A stretch of 64,000 nt of DNA from Hyperoplus lanceolatus (lineage: Eukaryota; Chordata; Actinopteri; Uranoscopiformes; Ammodytidae): positions 16,073,001 through 16,137,000 of the forward strand of contig CM049417.1 in NCBI GenBank assembly GCA_026929865.2. The letters are read 5' to 3'. Made by a program: the position numbers and the translations under genes. Of this stretch, positions 14,093-42,900 are shown in pieces (the first letter of the stretch is position 1; each line of letters begins with the position of its first letter). A model generated the notes under the pieces. It searched no databases and was not told where the DNA came from. It saw only the letters and a program-made list of their open reading frames with translations.

Positions 14093-14579
14093 AATATAGA
14101 ATAGACATTAGAAATAATAGTATTTCTTGTGACTGCTTCACCCAATAAAGCAAGTTGGTCATTTGTAATGTTAAGACACAGCGAGATTAAGATTTAGAAA
14201 TACGTGTGCAGACCGTAAAGACTATCAAAATTAGAATTTGACTTCGCAAGCAAACTAAGGATGGTACCTTTCCACAGACAGGATGCATCATTAACACACC
14301 ACTGTTGTTTTTCTCTGCTTCACTCAAAGTCAAAGGTGACTGTTTGGGAAATAAACAGATGAGAGGAGGATGAAGGAGGAGGAGGAGGAGGAGGAGGAGA
14401 GGAAAGACAGTGGGACATTGATTTTCAAAAATCCCAAAAAATAGTAAATAGCAGAAGCAGAAATAGAGCAGGGAAAGGTGCTGACTGCTACTGACACCAC
14501 AAACGTCTCCCCTTCATTAAGACGACTGTTCACACGTAACAATGCTATTGTTTTTTCAGCAAAAGAAGGAGTTCACATT

Positions 14580-14615
<36 letters not shown>

Positions 14616-15029
14616 ACAAGCATAAACACACATGCACTGAGTGGGGTCCTGCCCTGTATGAGAGCAAACAAATCAGAATAATTTCACAGATAATTTGGTT
14701 GTCACAGCCAGGCGGTAGTAATAAGAACTTAGAGAGAGAGAGAGAGAGAGAATAGTAAAGAGGGGAGAAGAGCGGAGCAAATCACCCAAGGCCCATGGCT
14801 ATGTCTAAGCCATAAAGCATCTTTTTAAGCTAGACATTTTCCGTCTCCCTCCCTCTCTCTCTCTCTCTTTCTCGTGACATTTCGGCGTGACCCTCTGCAA
14901 AAATGGCAAAGCGTTTTAGCGTGGCGGCGCGGATGATAGCACTAGTCAGGCTTTGGCGGCTCAAACAAGGTACGCTTCTGTATCTTCTGTGTCTTTCATC
15001 CAATTCGTAAAGAACTTGGCCAGGATCTG

Positions 15030-15031
<2 letters not shown>

Positions 15032-15097
<66 letters not shown>
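15032..15097. repeat. GT microsatellite
   Basis: Uninterrupted GT array of about 33 units. Confidence 0.95.
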
Positions 15098-15426
15098 CAG
15101 AGTGTGTTAGAAGCACGGTTAGTACTCCAGCAGCAACACAGTTCACACACAAATCATAATCACACATTGCGCTCAAAGTCACAGACACACACACACAGCA
15201 ATCAATCTGTAAGCATGATGTCATGGCTCTCTGATGGCACATACAAGGCTCATTGCTGCTACATCATGGTGACTGCAGGCAGGATGGATACATCAAAAGT
15301 TGGCTTGCAACCGGGTACGTGTAGACCCATTGCGAGTTTACAGCATGTGCGGCCTGTTTATGTGCATGAAGGGGCAAGGAGCGTGTATTTGCGTTAGCCC
15401 TCTGTCTTTTCCTGCTCACGTGTACG

Positions 15427-15577
<151 letters not shown>

Positions 15578-15643
15578 AAGAGGGAGCGAGATGGAGAGAA
15601 AAGGAGGCAGTCTTCTCTGTAGTGTCAGCCTTTGATCAGTGTC

Positions 15644-15674
<31 letters not shown>

Positions 15675-16179
15675 CTGTGTGTGTGTGTCTGTGTGTGAGC
15701 CAACCTCTTGTGTCTTGGAAGCAGGATGAAACACTGTGCCTCTATGCGGGACTCACAGAACACCCACTATCCTTCTCTCCTTCTCCTTTACTCTCTCTCT
15801 CTCTCTCTCTCTCTCACACCCCCCTCTAACCACCGTTCCTTACCACAGCCATTTTAAAGGCTACTCATGTAAGCCACGCTTTCATCTTGCATCGCAGCGT
15901 TTCTAACCAGCTCCTCTGTTTTTTATTTATTTTTTATTCCAAGCCTTTTATGAGATTAGCGGGTGAAGTGGCACGCTGTAGTACACTAACTCACAGTCAG
16001 ACGGACACAGCGTGAAGGTGCACGAAAAGGGCCGTGGCTTGTATTGTAACAAGATAACGTTAGGATCCTGTCTGTTCAGTCCACTCTCCAATCAACTTCT
16101 CCACACTCTAATATGTGGACATTTTTTACATCAAAATGGCTCCCGTATAATTGTGCTAGAAACTCCGCTGACAAAGAAG

Positions 16180-16440
16180 CACTGCCATGTGTTGCATTAA
16201 TTAGCTTAATTAATGACCTTATGAGCATAATTGGTTTTGTTGAATATATCATGGCCATTACAGCCGGGCATCAGGCAGCTTATTTGCCTCTTGTTTGTTC
16301 TTGGCTTGATGAATGCACCCAAACACGCAGCTTATTTGTGTGGGTTTGTGGCCTGTTTAAAGGGGCAGCACGTAAGCCAGACAACGCATGATGCATTCAC
16401 TGACATGTGCCCCCATCCCTTTAGGATTTATGGATCAACT
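16180..16440. promoter_or_regulatory. Candidate conserved noncoding element
   Basis: Repeat-free block with many homeodomain-type cores (attaattagcttaattaatg, gcataattgg) and a POU/forkhead-like composition. Such blocks are typical of conserved enhancers in introns of neural genes. Inferred from composition only. Confidence 0.25.
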
Positions 16441-17131
16441 TAATTGAATATTGATTGATTTTTGGTTTTGCTTGTATGATAAAGAGAGACGTTTTTAGGT
16501 AAAGGCCACTTACCATATTGTAAGTGCAGAACGTTACGGGCAGACAGTGGCAGACATTTTAGTTCAATTGTAAATGCAAACTAAGTATGTGTGCGCCAAA
16601 GAGTGATCAAGCCAGGAGCCCAAAATAGCATTCATCTTTCTTAACTCTCCATGGGCCAGGCCCAGTTGGCTGTGCACACCAAATATATTTCCCAGCAGTG
16701 GGCAGACAACTTATTTTCAGTGTGGTTAATATAGGAAGACCTTTTTTAAAGAACTATAATACTGTCTCAGTGTGAAGGTGGGCATACTGTTTTTTGCTGG
16801 TGTGGTAGTGGTGTTGTATATCCATATCCATAGTGTGTGAGTGTTGCTATTTCTGTTTGGTGAGGTCAAGCCAGACAAATGCATGACACTGTAGTTTAGT
16901 TCCTAATGTATCTAGTATAAGATAAAGATACCTATTCCTGTTGTCATGTGTGTAATGCTGCAAGTATTATACATTGACAATGTTAAAAGTCTTTATGTAT
17001 TATTGATTTATGGGGTAGTTTTATGAAAAACTATTGTTAATTTACAAAAGAACTTATACTTTGTCATTTCTGTATCTTTCTTGACCACACACACTTGCTC
17101 TCTCTCTCTCCCTTCCTCTCTCTCTCTCCCT

Positions 17132-17167
<36 letters not shown>

Positions 17168-17379
17168 GACTCACTCATCTTCCTAAGACCTCCCTACCTA
17201 AACCTAGTTAAACATGTAATTAGCAATAAAGAGATGGATAGATTTATAGTGAAAATTGAGCAGTGCTTATGACCTTATACAGTATTTACACTTGGAGCCC
17301 ACAGCGGACAACATGCTGTAGCATCTGGCTGTATACCAGTGCTTAACCTCTACTGTATGGGGCTTAACGGATGACCTTT

Positions 17380-17690
17380 GCATGCACCTGCCTTTAATAA
17401 AGCTCTAATTAGGAGTCCCATTAGAATGTGAGAGGCTTTCAGTTAATGGCTAGTTAAATAGAAAAGATTTAGGTGTTTGGTGGAACAATCGAAGATACTC
17501 GGCGAATAATCACGAGAGGCAAATGTCAGGTAGCAACAGAAATTGTGAGCTGTTATTACATTGCTGTGTTGATGAATAAACGATTGTTTTACAGGGACAT
17601 GTTCAGTGCTTTATTATTCCACAATGGGCATTTTGATTTGCAAACTGCCTTTCTGTGTCACTTAATAACACATTAAACAACAATCATTAC
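17380..17690. promoter_or_regulatory. Candidate conserved noncoding element
   Basis: Repeat-free sequence with taattag and attaatgg type sites (ctctaattaggagtccc, cagttaatggctagttaa). No coding signal. The proposal rests on composition and on its place 1 kb upstream of nlgn2 exon A. Confidence 0.25.
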
Positions 17691-18751
17691 GCTGACAAAA
17701 TTGTAAAGATGAAACTAATGAAATGAGGAATGTGCTTACAGTCGTGTAGTCCCAGTCCGTATTACATTATGCAAGTGAACCAACTGCATTATACAGGTCA
17801 GAGTAGTAGTCAGTAGGCCTATATACATGTAGAAATTTTAAAAAAAAAAAATCTAATCAGATCCCATTTCTCTGTTCATTCACATATTCTTCCTTTATGA
17901 TATACTGTATTACAAAATGACCAGGGATAACATTACATATTGCTTTCTTATATATAGACCTTTTTTTCCCTTCAGGACATTTTGGCATTTCACGCCAGGA
18001 AAAGCACCGTTGTATAAATGATAAAAAAAGGAACGGTGGCTGCATTCCATTTAGGCTGCTTCACTTTCAGGGGGTCCTGGTTATTGAGCATGCTGGCTCT
18101 CTGCCACACTGTCACGGCTCACTGGGACCCTACTAGTACTGCTGTAAAAATAAAGGTGTATACTTATTATGTTATATAAAAACAATATATATGCTGGAGT
18201 GTTACTGCCTAAAAAAAAGTAATTGCACAATTCTGAATTCAAAGCACGATGTGTCATCCCTTCTTGGTGTGATTCAGATTGGGTGTTGCTTGTATTTTTT
18301 CGGGAGTGCACACTGCTGCACTGTAAGCGGCTCTGTCGACAAGTTCCTCCTCAGTTGCTATTAGACAGAGTTAACGTCATCAAGAAGGGGAGCTGGAAAA
18401 AAGCAATTTCGTGTCTCGGTCCCCTTTTGCTTTCTCCGTATACCGTCTGTCACTCCTTGTTAATGAATGCTGGTGTTGCACTCACACACACACACACAGA
18501 CACACTTGTCGTCTGAACTTGTGTAATTTACAGGCCAAAGTAGTGAACATTTGCCCCGACAGCTTTCGAAATACTGAAGTTACTGATTCTAAAGATTATC
18601 TTGTCTCTCTCTCTCTCCCCCCCTCTTCTCTTTATTTTCTTCTCCCATCTCTACATCCTCTTTTCCTCTGTTGTTTTTCCCCACACTTCCTTATCCATCT
18701 GCCCCCCACTATCTTCCTACATCCATCTTTTGTTTTGCATACATTACCCAG

Positions 18752-33699
<14,948 letters not shown>

Positions 33700-34445
33700 T
33701 AGGGACTGAGCCCCAGCACAGCGCCCACCTACGGGAACCAGGGAAGACTGGCTACTCTGCTACTGATCTAGGAAAAGGGAGGCCTCTGGATGTGGGGGCC
33801 TTTATTCTGTTCCCTTATTCACTTGTTTCTCCAAAAGACAACTCCACCTCCTCCATCCATCGTGTGCTGTGACAAACTGAGCAGCTCCACTGGTTGGCGT
33901 GTGGAGAAGCGACTGAACTGCATGGCAGCAGCTGATCAGTTTAGTGATGGGGATCATTCAAAGATGATGTTTTCAAAGAGGGTCTGCTGTTTTCAGACTA
34001 AAGCTTCCCTGACATTTGTCAAAGGGACGAATGCTTTTCTCCCCTTGCTGTTTTACCCTCTTGTTCTTTTCCGTCTCTCCCCTATTTTCTCTCTCCCTTG
34101 GTGTGTTCTGTGCATATATCTCTTTTCTCCATCTCTGTCTTATCCCTGCTTTGTTGTCTTATTCGACATGTGATTCTGTCCCTCTCGGCAGTGCTCCTTT
34201 GCTCTAAGGATTGATAAACTACTGGGCATAGGGTGGGGGCATAGAGTACGTAGAGTAATCATATAGCTATGAAAACATTGGTATCTGATACTTTCACTCT
34301 ACCAGCATTCTTGGTGCCAACTGTGTACTACTGTGTTTGCTTTCTCATCAAGGGAGAAAAAAAAACTCCAGAGTATTCCTATTTACTGTCGATTAACAGA
34401 TGATGTGTGTTCTCATGACCAAGTGCCAAACTGGCCCTCGATTGT

Positions 34446-34448
34446 GTT

Positions 34449-34520
<72 letters not shown>

Positions 34521-34565
34521 TTTTTCTTTCTTTCTTTCTGTCTTTCTTTCTTTCTTTCTTTATTT
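34446..34565. repeat. nlgn2: TTTC tetranucleotide array in nlgn2 3' UTR
   Basis: About 30 TTTC units with a few changes; a CU-rich tract in RNA and so a possible PTB-type binding stretch (inference). Confidence 0.95.
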
Positions 34566-35308
34566 CTTTCATCTTCCGTTTATTTTTGTTTCAAGCATTT
34601 GTTCAATTGTTGTTTTTTTTTTGTGGAAAGATTTTTTTTTGTTGTTGCTGAAAATATAGATATAGAGAAATGATATTATATATAGTTATATATAAATGTG
34701 TACAAAGGAGAAAGTATATAAATGGGGTTTTCTCAGTGGGGATCTATGCATGAATTATTTTTAAAGATGATGACGGGGAGGGGAAAAGGACACTGTATCT
34801 GTCAATGCACGTTTCCCAAATCTAATCAATTCATATCGGCCCCACATCTGGATCTTTTGGTTTTACCTCATGGAACAAAATCAACACGTAAAATACGTAC
34901 CATATTGTGCAACCAAACAAGTCTTTTTCACCATGCCAACACCCATCCTATCAAAACAGAGAACTCATGGCCACAGACCTCACAAGATGTTAGGGTCCAA
35001 GCAACAACTGTGAACACACTCTTCCACTCATTCTCCCCTTCATGACGTGAGTAAGAGAAAGAAAGAGGGCCCATCATTCCACAGTAGCTATACTTTTTTT
35101 TTCCCTTACCATCTGTATGAAAATGCTTGGTTTTTTTCGGGGTACGTGAGGTACCAAATCAGTTGTTGTAGCTTGCCTGTACAGACTTATTTTTGTATTT
35201 CAGTGACGGTGAGAAACAAAGCGGAGACAGGCAGCGTCTGCTCGTTAACGTACACCTTCCTCTTCTCCTGTCTGCACCCCTATTTCCAGCACATGCATAT
35301 TCTGTTTG

Positions 35309-35413
<105 letters not shown>

Positions 35414-38209
35414 CTGAACCATTACAGGTGAGCCCTAATTAGACAGCAAAGAGATAGAGAGGCAGACAGGCCCGATCACGCCCATGGCAGAACTTTAGAC
35501 TCCAAAATGAGCTCCTTTGTGCAGCGTATCCATACACCTCCCTTCCTTTCTCATCCCTCTGTCATGACAACAGCTTTGTATTCAAACCTGACGCCCATAT
35601 TGTGGCAATCGCCCACACCTCCCCCCGCTGTGACCGCAAAAACTCCTAGCCACCTGACTTCACTGTGTCAGCGCCACTCTACACAATTTCTGACCTCAGT
35701 TCAGCTCTGCTATTATCCTCACATCCTAAGGGGGTTAGTTCGCTATACGCTTGTGACTTTTTTAGAGCTCGTCAGTTGAAAAATTAAAATCTAAGCACAC
35801 TGAGGGTAACCGGTGGGCTTTAAGGGGCTGAGGCGCAGAGCTGCAAGATGAAAAACAGGGGGCTTCGGATCTCCTACACAGGGTAAAAGCAACACAGTTG
35901 ACAACTGCTGGTTTTTCCAATTCTACTCTTTTCTGTCGGGTGAGAATGTGCAGGCCAACAGCTCAGCGATGCCCCCCCCTCCGATTCTCTGTTAAGGATC
36001 TCAAACACAGACCATGGGTAGCCCTATACTCACACAGTATGATAACTGAACTGATTTGCTATTGTTGGAGCGCACAGGAACACATGGTAGCCTACATCCA
36101 GTAATGGGAGGAGTTAGTCACCAGTACTGTCTTTTGCTTGTGTCCTAGCTTTTAGCCTGTTTGTTTGTTTTCTATTGTATTACTGCCTAACAAGGTGGTG
36201 GGGGCAGGGCTGGAAGGGGGAGAGAGAGACACACCTGCCTGTTCCTGTCAAGTGATTTTGTAAGCCCAACGAAAAGGGAAATGTGCACAATGTAACACGC
36301 AAAACAAATGGACCTGGGTGTGCTACAGGTGGGTGAAGGCACTGGGACAGATGGAGGACAGTATGTGCGAGGAAAGGTGCACGCTGTGGAAAACAGACTT
36401 TGGGAGGAGATCGGAACAAAGACTCACAGCCTTAAATGTAGAAATCAGGACATTCAAAGGCATGGCCATCTTTCTACCCACAATGTTTGCCAAGAGGATC
36501 CCCTTGCTTATAATCTGTTCTATGGGAGATGTGATATGTCTGATCAGATCCATATGAACCCTTTTGTACTCAATCCTGTGGACAAGGAGGCGGTGAGGGG
36601 GTTGTCAAGCTAACCTCAACACAACACAGTTCAGTGACACCACCAGAGTAAAACAAAAAGGTATTTGGTCTGTTCTTTTTTTCCCCTGTCTATTTTATAA
36701 GCTAACACTGGAGGGCGCCATCGTGACAGGTTCGCTGCAGTCCGCCCACCCTGAGGATGTTTTATGAGGAAAGAATGCCAAACCGGGTGGCAGGAAAAGA
36801 GACGGACACACAACATCTGGAAGAGGATCAAAACTGTACATTTTTAAGTGTAAGAATCAAACAGACAAAATATTTGTAAATATTAAGTTTCTTGTTTGTT
36901 TTTCTTTTCCCGTTTTTTTTTTTTGAGTGAATGAATGAAATGCTTATTTTGTGACAACAGACAACAGGTGCAGTTTACCTCCCCACAAAATAATGGCCAC
37001 TAGTTTAAGGTTTCACAAAATAAATTCCACCTTTCACTTTTCATACCATTAGCATTTTTAAATTGCTCTTGTTTTAATGGTGCCCACTATCTTCTTGGCA
37101 TCCTGTAGCATCATGATTACCTACCAGGAAAGTCACTGTAGCAGAAATTCTTCTCCACTGCAGCCCCCACACAACAGATGACAACATAAGTCTGTGGTTT
37201 CATTGTTCTTTGTTTGTTTCATAATCTCTGTAACATCAAAGTATTTGTGAACACATATCAGAGGCTAAGAGCACTGATAAAAGCCAGCTTTGACCAGCTA
37301 GCTAACCTAGCCATGGTGTAGGGAACTGTCTAGTAAGTCTGGGTCAAACCTTGTACACGGATGGAGATATACAACTAAAGAGCAGTTAATACAATTCAAG
37401 CTGATCTCGCATGTAGCAGTGTTTACATATAACCACTTCAATCACACATGGAGCAGACATGAGGGCTTTGATACCATAAGATGCCTCAAGAGATCATACA
37501 GGTCCCAATTGTTCCTTCCACACACTGTGTTGCATTGTGGTGACAGAGGTGAGGTGTTGACCTTACAGCAATGTGATGAAGCAGTGAAGACTTCCCTATT
37601 CTGAACAGTTGAGACATGAATAAAATGTTAAGTTAATTTGAAAAGTCAAGTGCACTTTTGGACTTAGGGGATAACAGTGGATCTATGTGGATATACACGT
37701 GGCTTTGACTAAGTTACAAAATAAGTCACGGAAGCCCAGTGTTTCTCACAGTTTGGGCTGGATTTCGGTTTATTAAAACTGCAGCCAAGCAACAGAAGAT
37801 GTCTGCCTATCAGTAAGGTTGGTAAGAGATCCTGTGTCAGTGCCCACCCCCACACACACACAATGGCAAACATAACTTCCATTGCGAAGTTGCACCTGTT
37901 GTCTCGTTTTTACATTCTTTGTTAAATTCAGAAACCCAAGACTTGAGATGAAGAAAAATGTTAAATAATGGAATTAAAAAAAAAGATGATTATTAAAAAA
38001 AAGTATAGTAAAACTATATAAATAAATGAGGTGATGATATTTCTGTTTACTTTAGAAGTTATTATACACTGTATGCTGTGATTCTGATCTGGGAAACATT
38101 AAAGACATTCATAGCCACTCTGCTGATTCTGTCTCTTTATTGAAGCACTTAACATGAGTAAGGTATGTTGACATGTTGATACATATTTAGAATCCGTTTC
38201 TTTACAGAC

Positions 38210-39940
38210 ACTTGGGCAAATATATTTCAAATCTGGATTTTGAAAGAAATCACATCAAACTTAATTTGATTAAAACAGACTTTCCGACATGTATACATGT
38301 TGACAATATCACACATACGCTGAATAATCTTTACTTGCTTTTCAAAATACAGATATGTTGAAACAAAAACAGATATTCAAAATTCGACTTAGAAAGAGCT
38401 TGCTTAGATGTAATATTTTTCCAAGTTCCAGGAATATCAGCAGGCTTTGCAATGAAATATTTGGCAAACTTCTTGTTGAATGTCGCCATTTTGGAAAAAA
38501 ATCACATCAAACTTAATTTGATTAAAACAGACTTTCTTTCTTGTTTACATGTTGAAAATATCTCTTTTACATTTTAAATTCAGATATATTGAAATTAAAA
38601 CAGATATTAAAAATTCGACTAAAAAGAAAGATCACAATTCTACTTAAAAGAAAGATCACATATCCGACTTAATTACATGGTCAAGACTCTTCTGCCATGT
38701 TGCTCTCAATGACTTTGTAAAACTTTTCAATGACTATATAGTGAAATTCATCCATCAATTTCACAAAAAACATACTAGGATTTAATCAAATTGTGAACAT
38801 ATAGTATGATTCTAACTTGTGCTCCCTACACAAACATTCATATTACGTCAAAGTATCACAAAGTATTTAAATGTCCTCTTCAACAAACATTAATTAAAGT
38901 AGATCATTTTTATAAAACATTCTAAATGTGATCTCAGTTTAAGGACTATTTACAGACATTTTCCCTTATGTCCTGTTGTAAGCACAAGTGGTAAATATCA
39001 TGGTGCACTGACAATATATTCAGCCATGCAATCTTATGTACGCCATGTTACTATTAGTACTTCGCTTTCATATCCCATAAACAAAAAGATCAAAATAACT
39101 CAAAGGATTATGAAGGAAAACATGTTATAAAGGTGAAGTGCACCTCTTTAAACACTAAGCATCGAGCCTCTCACTTAATGCAGACAGACTCTTTGAGACT
39201 TGCTTCTGCTGTCTTAGGTGTACATTTTTTCCAAGTTCCAGGAATATCAGAAGGCTTTGCAATGAATGTCGCTATTTTGAAAAAAATCACATCAAATTTA
39301 ATTTGATTAAAACAGACTTTCTGTCATGTATACCAGTTGACAATATCTCTTTTACATTTTAAATTCAGATATGTTGAAATGAAAACGTTTATTCACAATT
39401 CGACTAAAAAGAAAGATCACATATCATACTCAATTACATGGTCAAGACTCTTCTGTCATGTTGCTCTCAATGACTTTGTAAAACTTTTCAATGACAATAT
39501 AGTGAAATTCATCCATCAATTTCACAAAAAACATACTTAGATTTAATCATGTTTATAACTTGTGCTCCTTACACAAACATACACATTGCGTCAAAGTATC
39601 ACAAAGTATGTAAAAGTCCTCTTCAACAAACATTAATTAAAGTAGAACATTTTTATAAAACATTTTAAATGTGATCTCAGTTAAAGGTTGAGGACTATTT
39701 ACAGACATGTTCCCTTATGTCCTGTTGTAAGCACTAGTGGTAAATATCATGGTGCACTGGCTATCTTCAGCCATGCAATCTTATATACGCCATGTTACTA
39801 TTTGTACTTCTCTTTCATTTCCCATAAACAAAAAAGATCCAAATAACTCAAAGGATTATGAAGGAGTACATGTTATAAAGGTGATGTGCACTTCTTTAAC
39901 CACCAAGCATCTAGCCTCTTAGTTAATGCAGAAGGACTCT
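38210..39940 (-). pseudogene. Tandem partial copies of the GTPase gene 3' end
   Basis: The segment coding for the end of the GTPase (MATFNKKFAK... PADIPGTWKNIT) recurs at about 38395-38493 and, shortened, at about 39205-39278, each followed by a 3'-UTR block. Matching landmarks (ccaagttcc) lie at 38421, 39231 and 39979, spacings 810 and 748 bp. The 3'-UTR blocks 38690-39190 and 39430-39940 are about 90% alike. The first copy keeps an open frame for about 38 codons; the second has a deletion after the Met-Ala-Thr region. No GTPase sequence upstream of that Met is present in either. Confidence 0.85.
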
Positions 39941-42900
39941 TTGAGACTTGCTTCAGCTTGCTTTGGTGTAATGTTTTTCCAAGTTCCGGGAATATCAGCA
40001 GGCTTTGCATTGAAATCTTTGGCAAACTTCTTGTTGAATGTCGCCATAACATATTTCCAATAGTCGGATGCCTGAAGGCTTACATCTGGAGCAATTTTCC
40101 AGTCAGGGAAAATTTGTTTGTAATTTTTGTAAGGGTGAAACATAAGGTTTGTAGCATCACATTGAAATTGTGTGTCAGTGACCACAAGAGAAGAGCATAT
40201 ATCAGTGGTGAGTTTGTTTGTGGAAATAAATCTCCAGCTACCTATACCTATTGGCCGGTGTGCTGAAGTCCAGTGCTCAGAATGTTGTTTTCCTCCTGCC
40301 TCACAAGGCGCTTTGCAGAATGGACACTGTTTACCACATCCAATCACTTTGGTGAAAAGCTCATTTTGAGGCTTCACATGAAGATTCCGTAGTTTCATTT
40401 GGATGGTTGTTTTTCTGAACTTTTCTCTAAGATCTTGTGCCATGTCCTTCACAGACTCTGTGAGCCAGTGAGCAAACTGTTCCTGGTCGGCACTGTTCAG
40501 GATCATGAAAGCACCAAGAGCATCCTGGGAAATGACCAATTTATCACCAAGTTCCTGACAGACATCTTCAATAAATGTCTTCAAGTTGCCACTTTCTCTT
40601 GTTTTAGCTTTGTTGATAGCATGATTTATGCTGCTGATACATGACTGGACATGTCGATCCTCAAACTCGAACGCTGTAGAACCATTTGAGAAGTGCTCCA
40701 CAATTTGTTCTAGTATCAAATTCTTTACAAAATCCTCATATGAGCTGAAATACCTCAGATAGTTTTCAAAGTTCATCTTTGAGAGCAAGTCCTGCAAAAC
40801 TGAATACTGGAAGGACATTCGTGTGCTGAACTGCTGCCTTGTCAGCATTTCACCGATGATATCAGGACCCAAGAAACGGTTTACAAAGTATTCGACTGCC
40901 GGCTTCAAGCAGCGGTTAGTGAACTCTTCTGCCTTCTTCTGGCACTGGTCTCGATTAAGGAACAGATCTTTGAAATCAGCCCGAAACTTTTCTTTGTTTT
41001 GTTTCAGACATCTGTACGGATCATTTTCATGAATGAAATCTTCATGCATTTTCTGAAACTGTCTAGCTGCATTTCCACAGATGTGCTGTTTAAGAGAAAC
41101 TTCAAACTCGATGTCTATCCGAACATCCTGATATTTCAACCTCTCATCAATCATGTGTAGGATCTCCTTGATGTACGTGTCATGGTAGTTGTTTTTCATT
41201 TCTACTCTTTCAGTCACAAACTGTGTGCAATTGGTAATGATGCTGTCAGCTAGTTTTTGGACAGCCATAACATGATCTTCGATGTTGAAGAGCTTGCTGA
41301 ATCTGTGTTTAAACTGGTTGCAAAATCCTTCGGCTGAACATTTGAAAGGTACCAGTCCACAATTTTCCAGTTTCCTTTGACTAAATAACTGACATGCGTG
41401 ACTCCCTTTCCGTGATAGATTTTCTCTCAGGCAGTAGTTCACACGTGTGATGACATTTGTGGCTTCTTGTTTTGAAAACAATAGTTCTTTCACTGATTTA
41501 TTCCACATGTCATCAAATTCGTTGTCTAACTCTTTGTCTGTCATCTTGACTTTTTTTCCCCGACATTTATCAATCAATTCACACACCCTCACCTCTAATT
41601 CTGTTGTGTGGTTCTTCTTGATTTTATCTAGTTTTGTCATTCCCTGTCTGATGTGAGCTGCTGCTGTGAGTTGATTAAGAATAGAGCTCTCCATTTCTCG
41701 TCGAAGGCTTTTTGCACTGTTTGCAAAATCCTCTCTATATTCTTCAACTAGATAGACATGACCGTCTGTTTGCTTGAAGTACTGAGCCAGATTTTCAAGA
41801 AGTTTAGTCTCCCATTTAGACAGCACTGTGCAAGCGTCACTTATCAAATGAGTGAGAAATTCTTCCATGAAAGTTATCTCAGATTTCACCGCAATTGTGC
41901 CGAAATTGGAAATTCGGGTTTCGGCATGTGTCACCCATGTGTACATGTATTTTCTGAATTCCCATTCCCATGTGTTGAATTCTGTGCACAGCCTCATGTA
42001 TGCATCAGCCACAAGGCTGTTTCTGAAGCTGAAGATGAAGTTTTCATGCTTTACTGCATTCCACAGGCTTTTCATCCACTCTGTAAACTCCAAGATATTA
42101 TTAGCAGTTGACTCACAACTTCCCAATATTTGGATTATGTTCTTCTTGAGCTCATAAACAGCCTCACTGTATCCTGCATTGACCGGAGCCATTGGTGGGT
42201 TTCCATTCCAGAGTCCAGGAATGTACCAGTTCCCAGTGTCTGGACTATACTCCATCACATCAGTGAAGCTCTTGTTCTCCTCTTTCTTTTCCATTTTGGC
42301 TGCTGCCTGGGTCATCTCGTTTAACTGTTGCAAGAGCAGTTTCCTGTCTCGTAAGTTCTTCTCATGGGCTGAAACATCTGAAACATTCTGATGAACAAAC
42401 TGACATTTGGGCTTTTTGCCCACCTCTTTCATCCTGAGAAAAGCATGTACAACAATTTGTAGGATGTCCTTCATTTCTGATGAATTCTCCATTGCAATAT
42501 TGATGATGGTGATATCACTTAACCCTACAACAAGTGTTGCAAGCTCATTGTCGTGCTCATGGCTATCATCCAGTTGTGCAAGCTCTGTTGACTTTAATCC
42601 CTCAGTGTCAATGATCACCATGAAGTCACAGTTGAGCACTTTTTTGACATCTTCGTTGATTCTGATGAGCAACATAAAAGCACCTCGAGTGCATCGACCA
42701 CTGCTGACTGCAAACTGCACTCCAAACATGGTGTTGAGGAGAGTAGACTTCCCTGTGCTCTGAACCCCAAGAACTGTAACCACCAGTATTTTGTTTTTAG
42801 GGGATACCAAGTCATTGAGCTCAGATAGAACATCACTCACCCATCTGAGAGGTATGTTGGATGCATCTCCGTCTACAATCTCAAGGGGAAATCCATCAAG

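Noticed and set aside
34333..34659. 108-codon ORF rich in FLSFFLS
   Set aside because: Translation of the TTTC array in the nlgn2 3' UTR.
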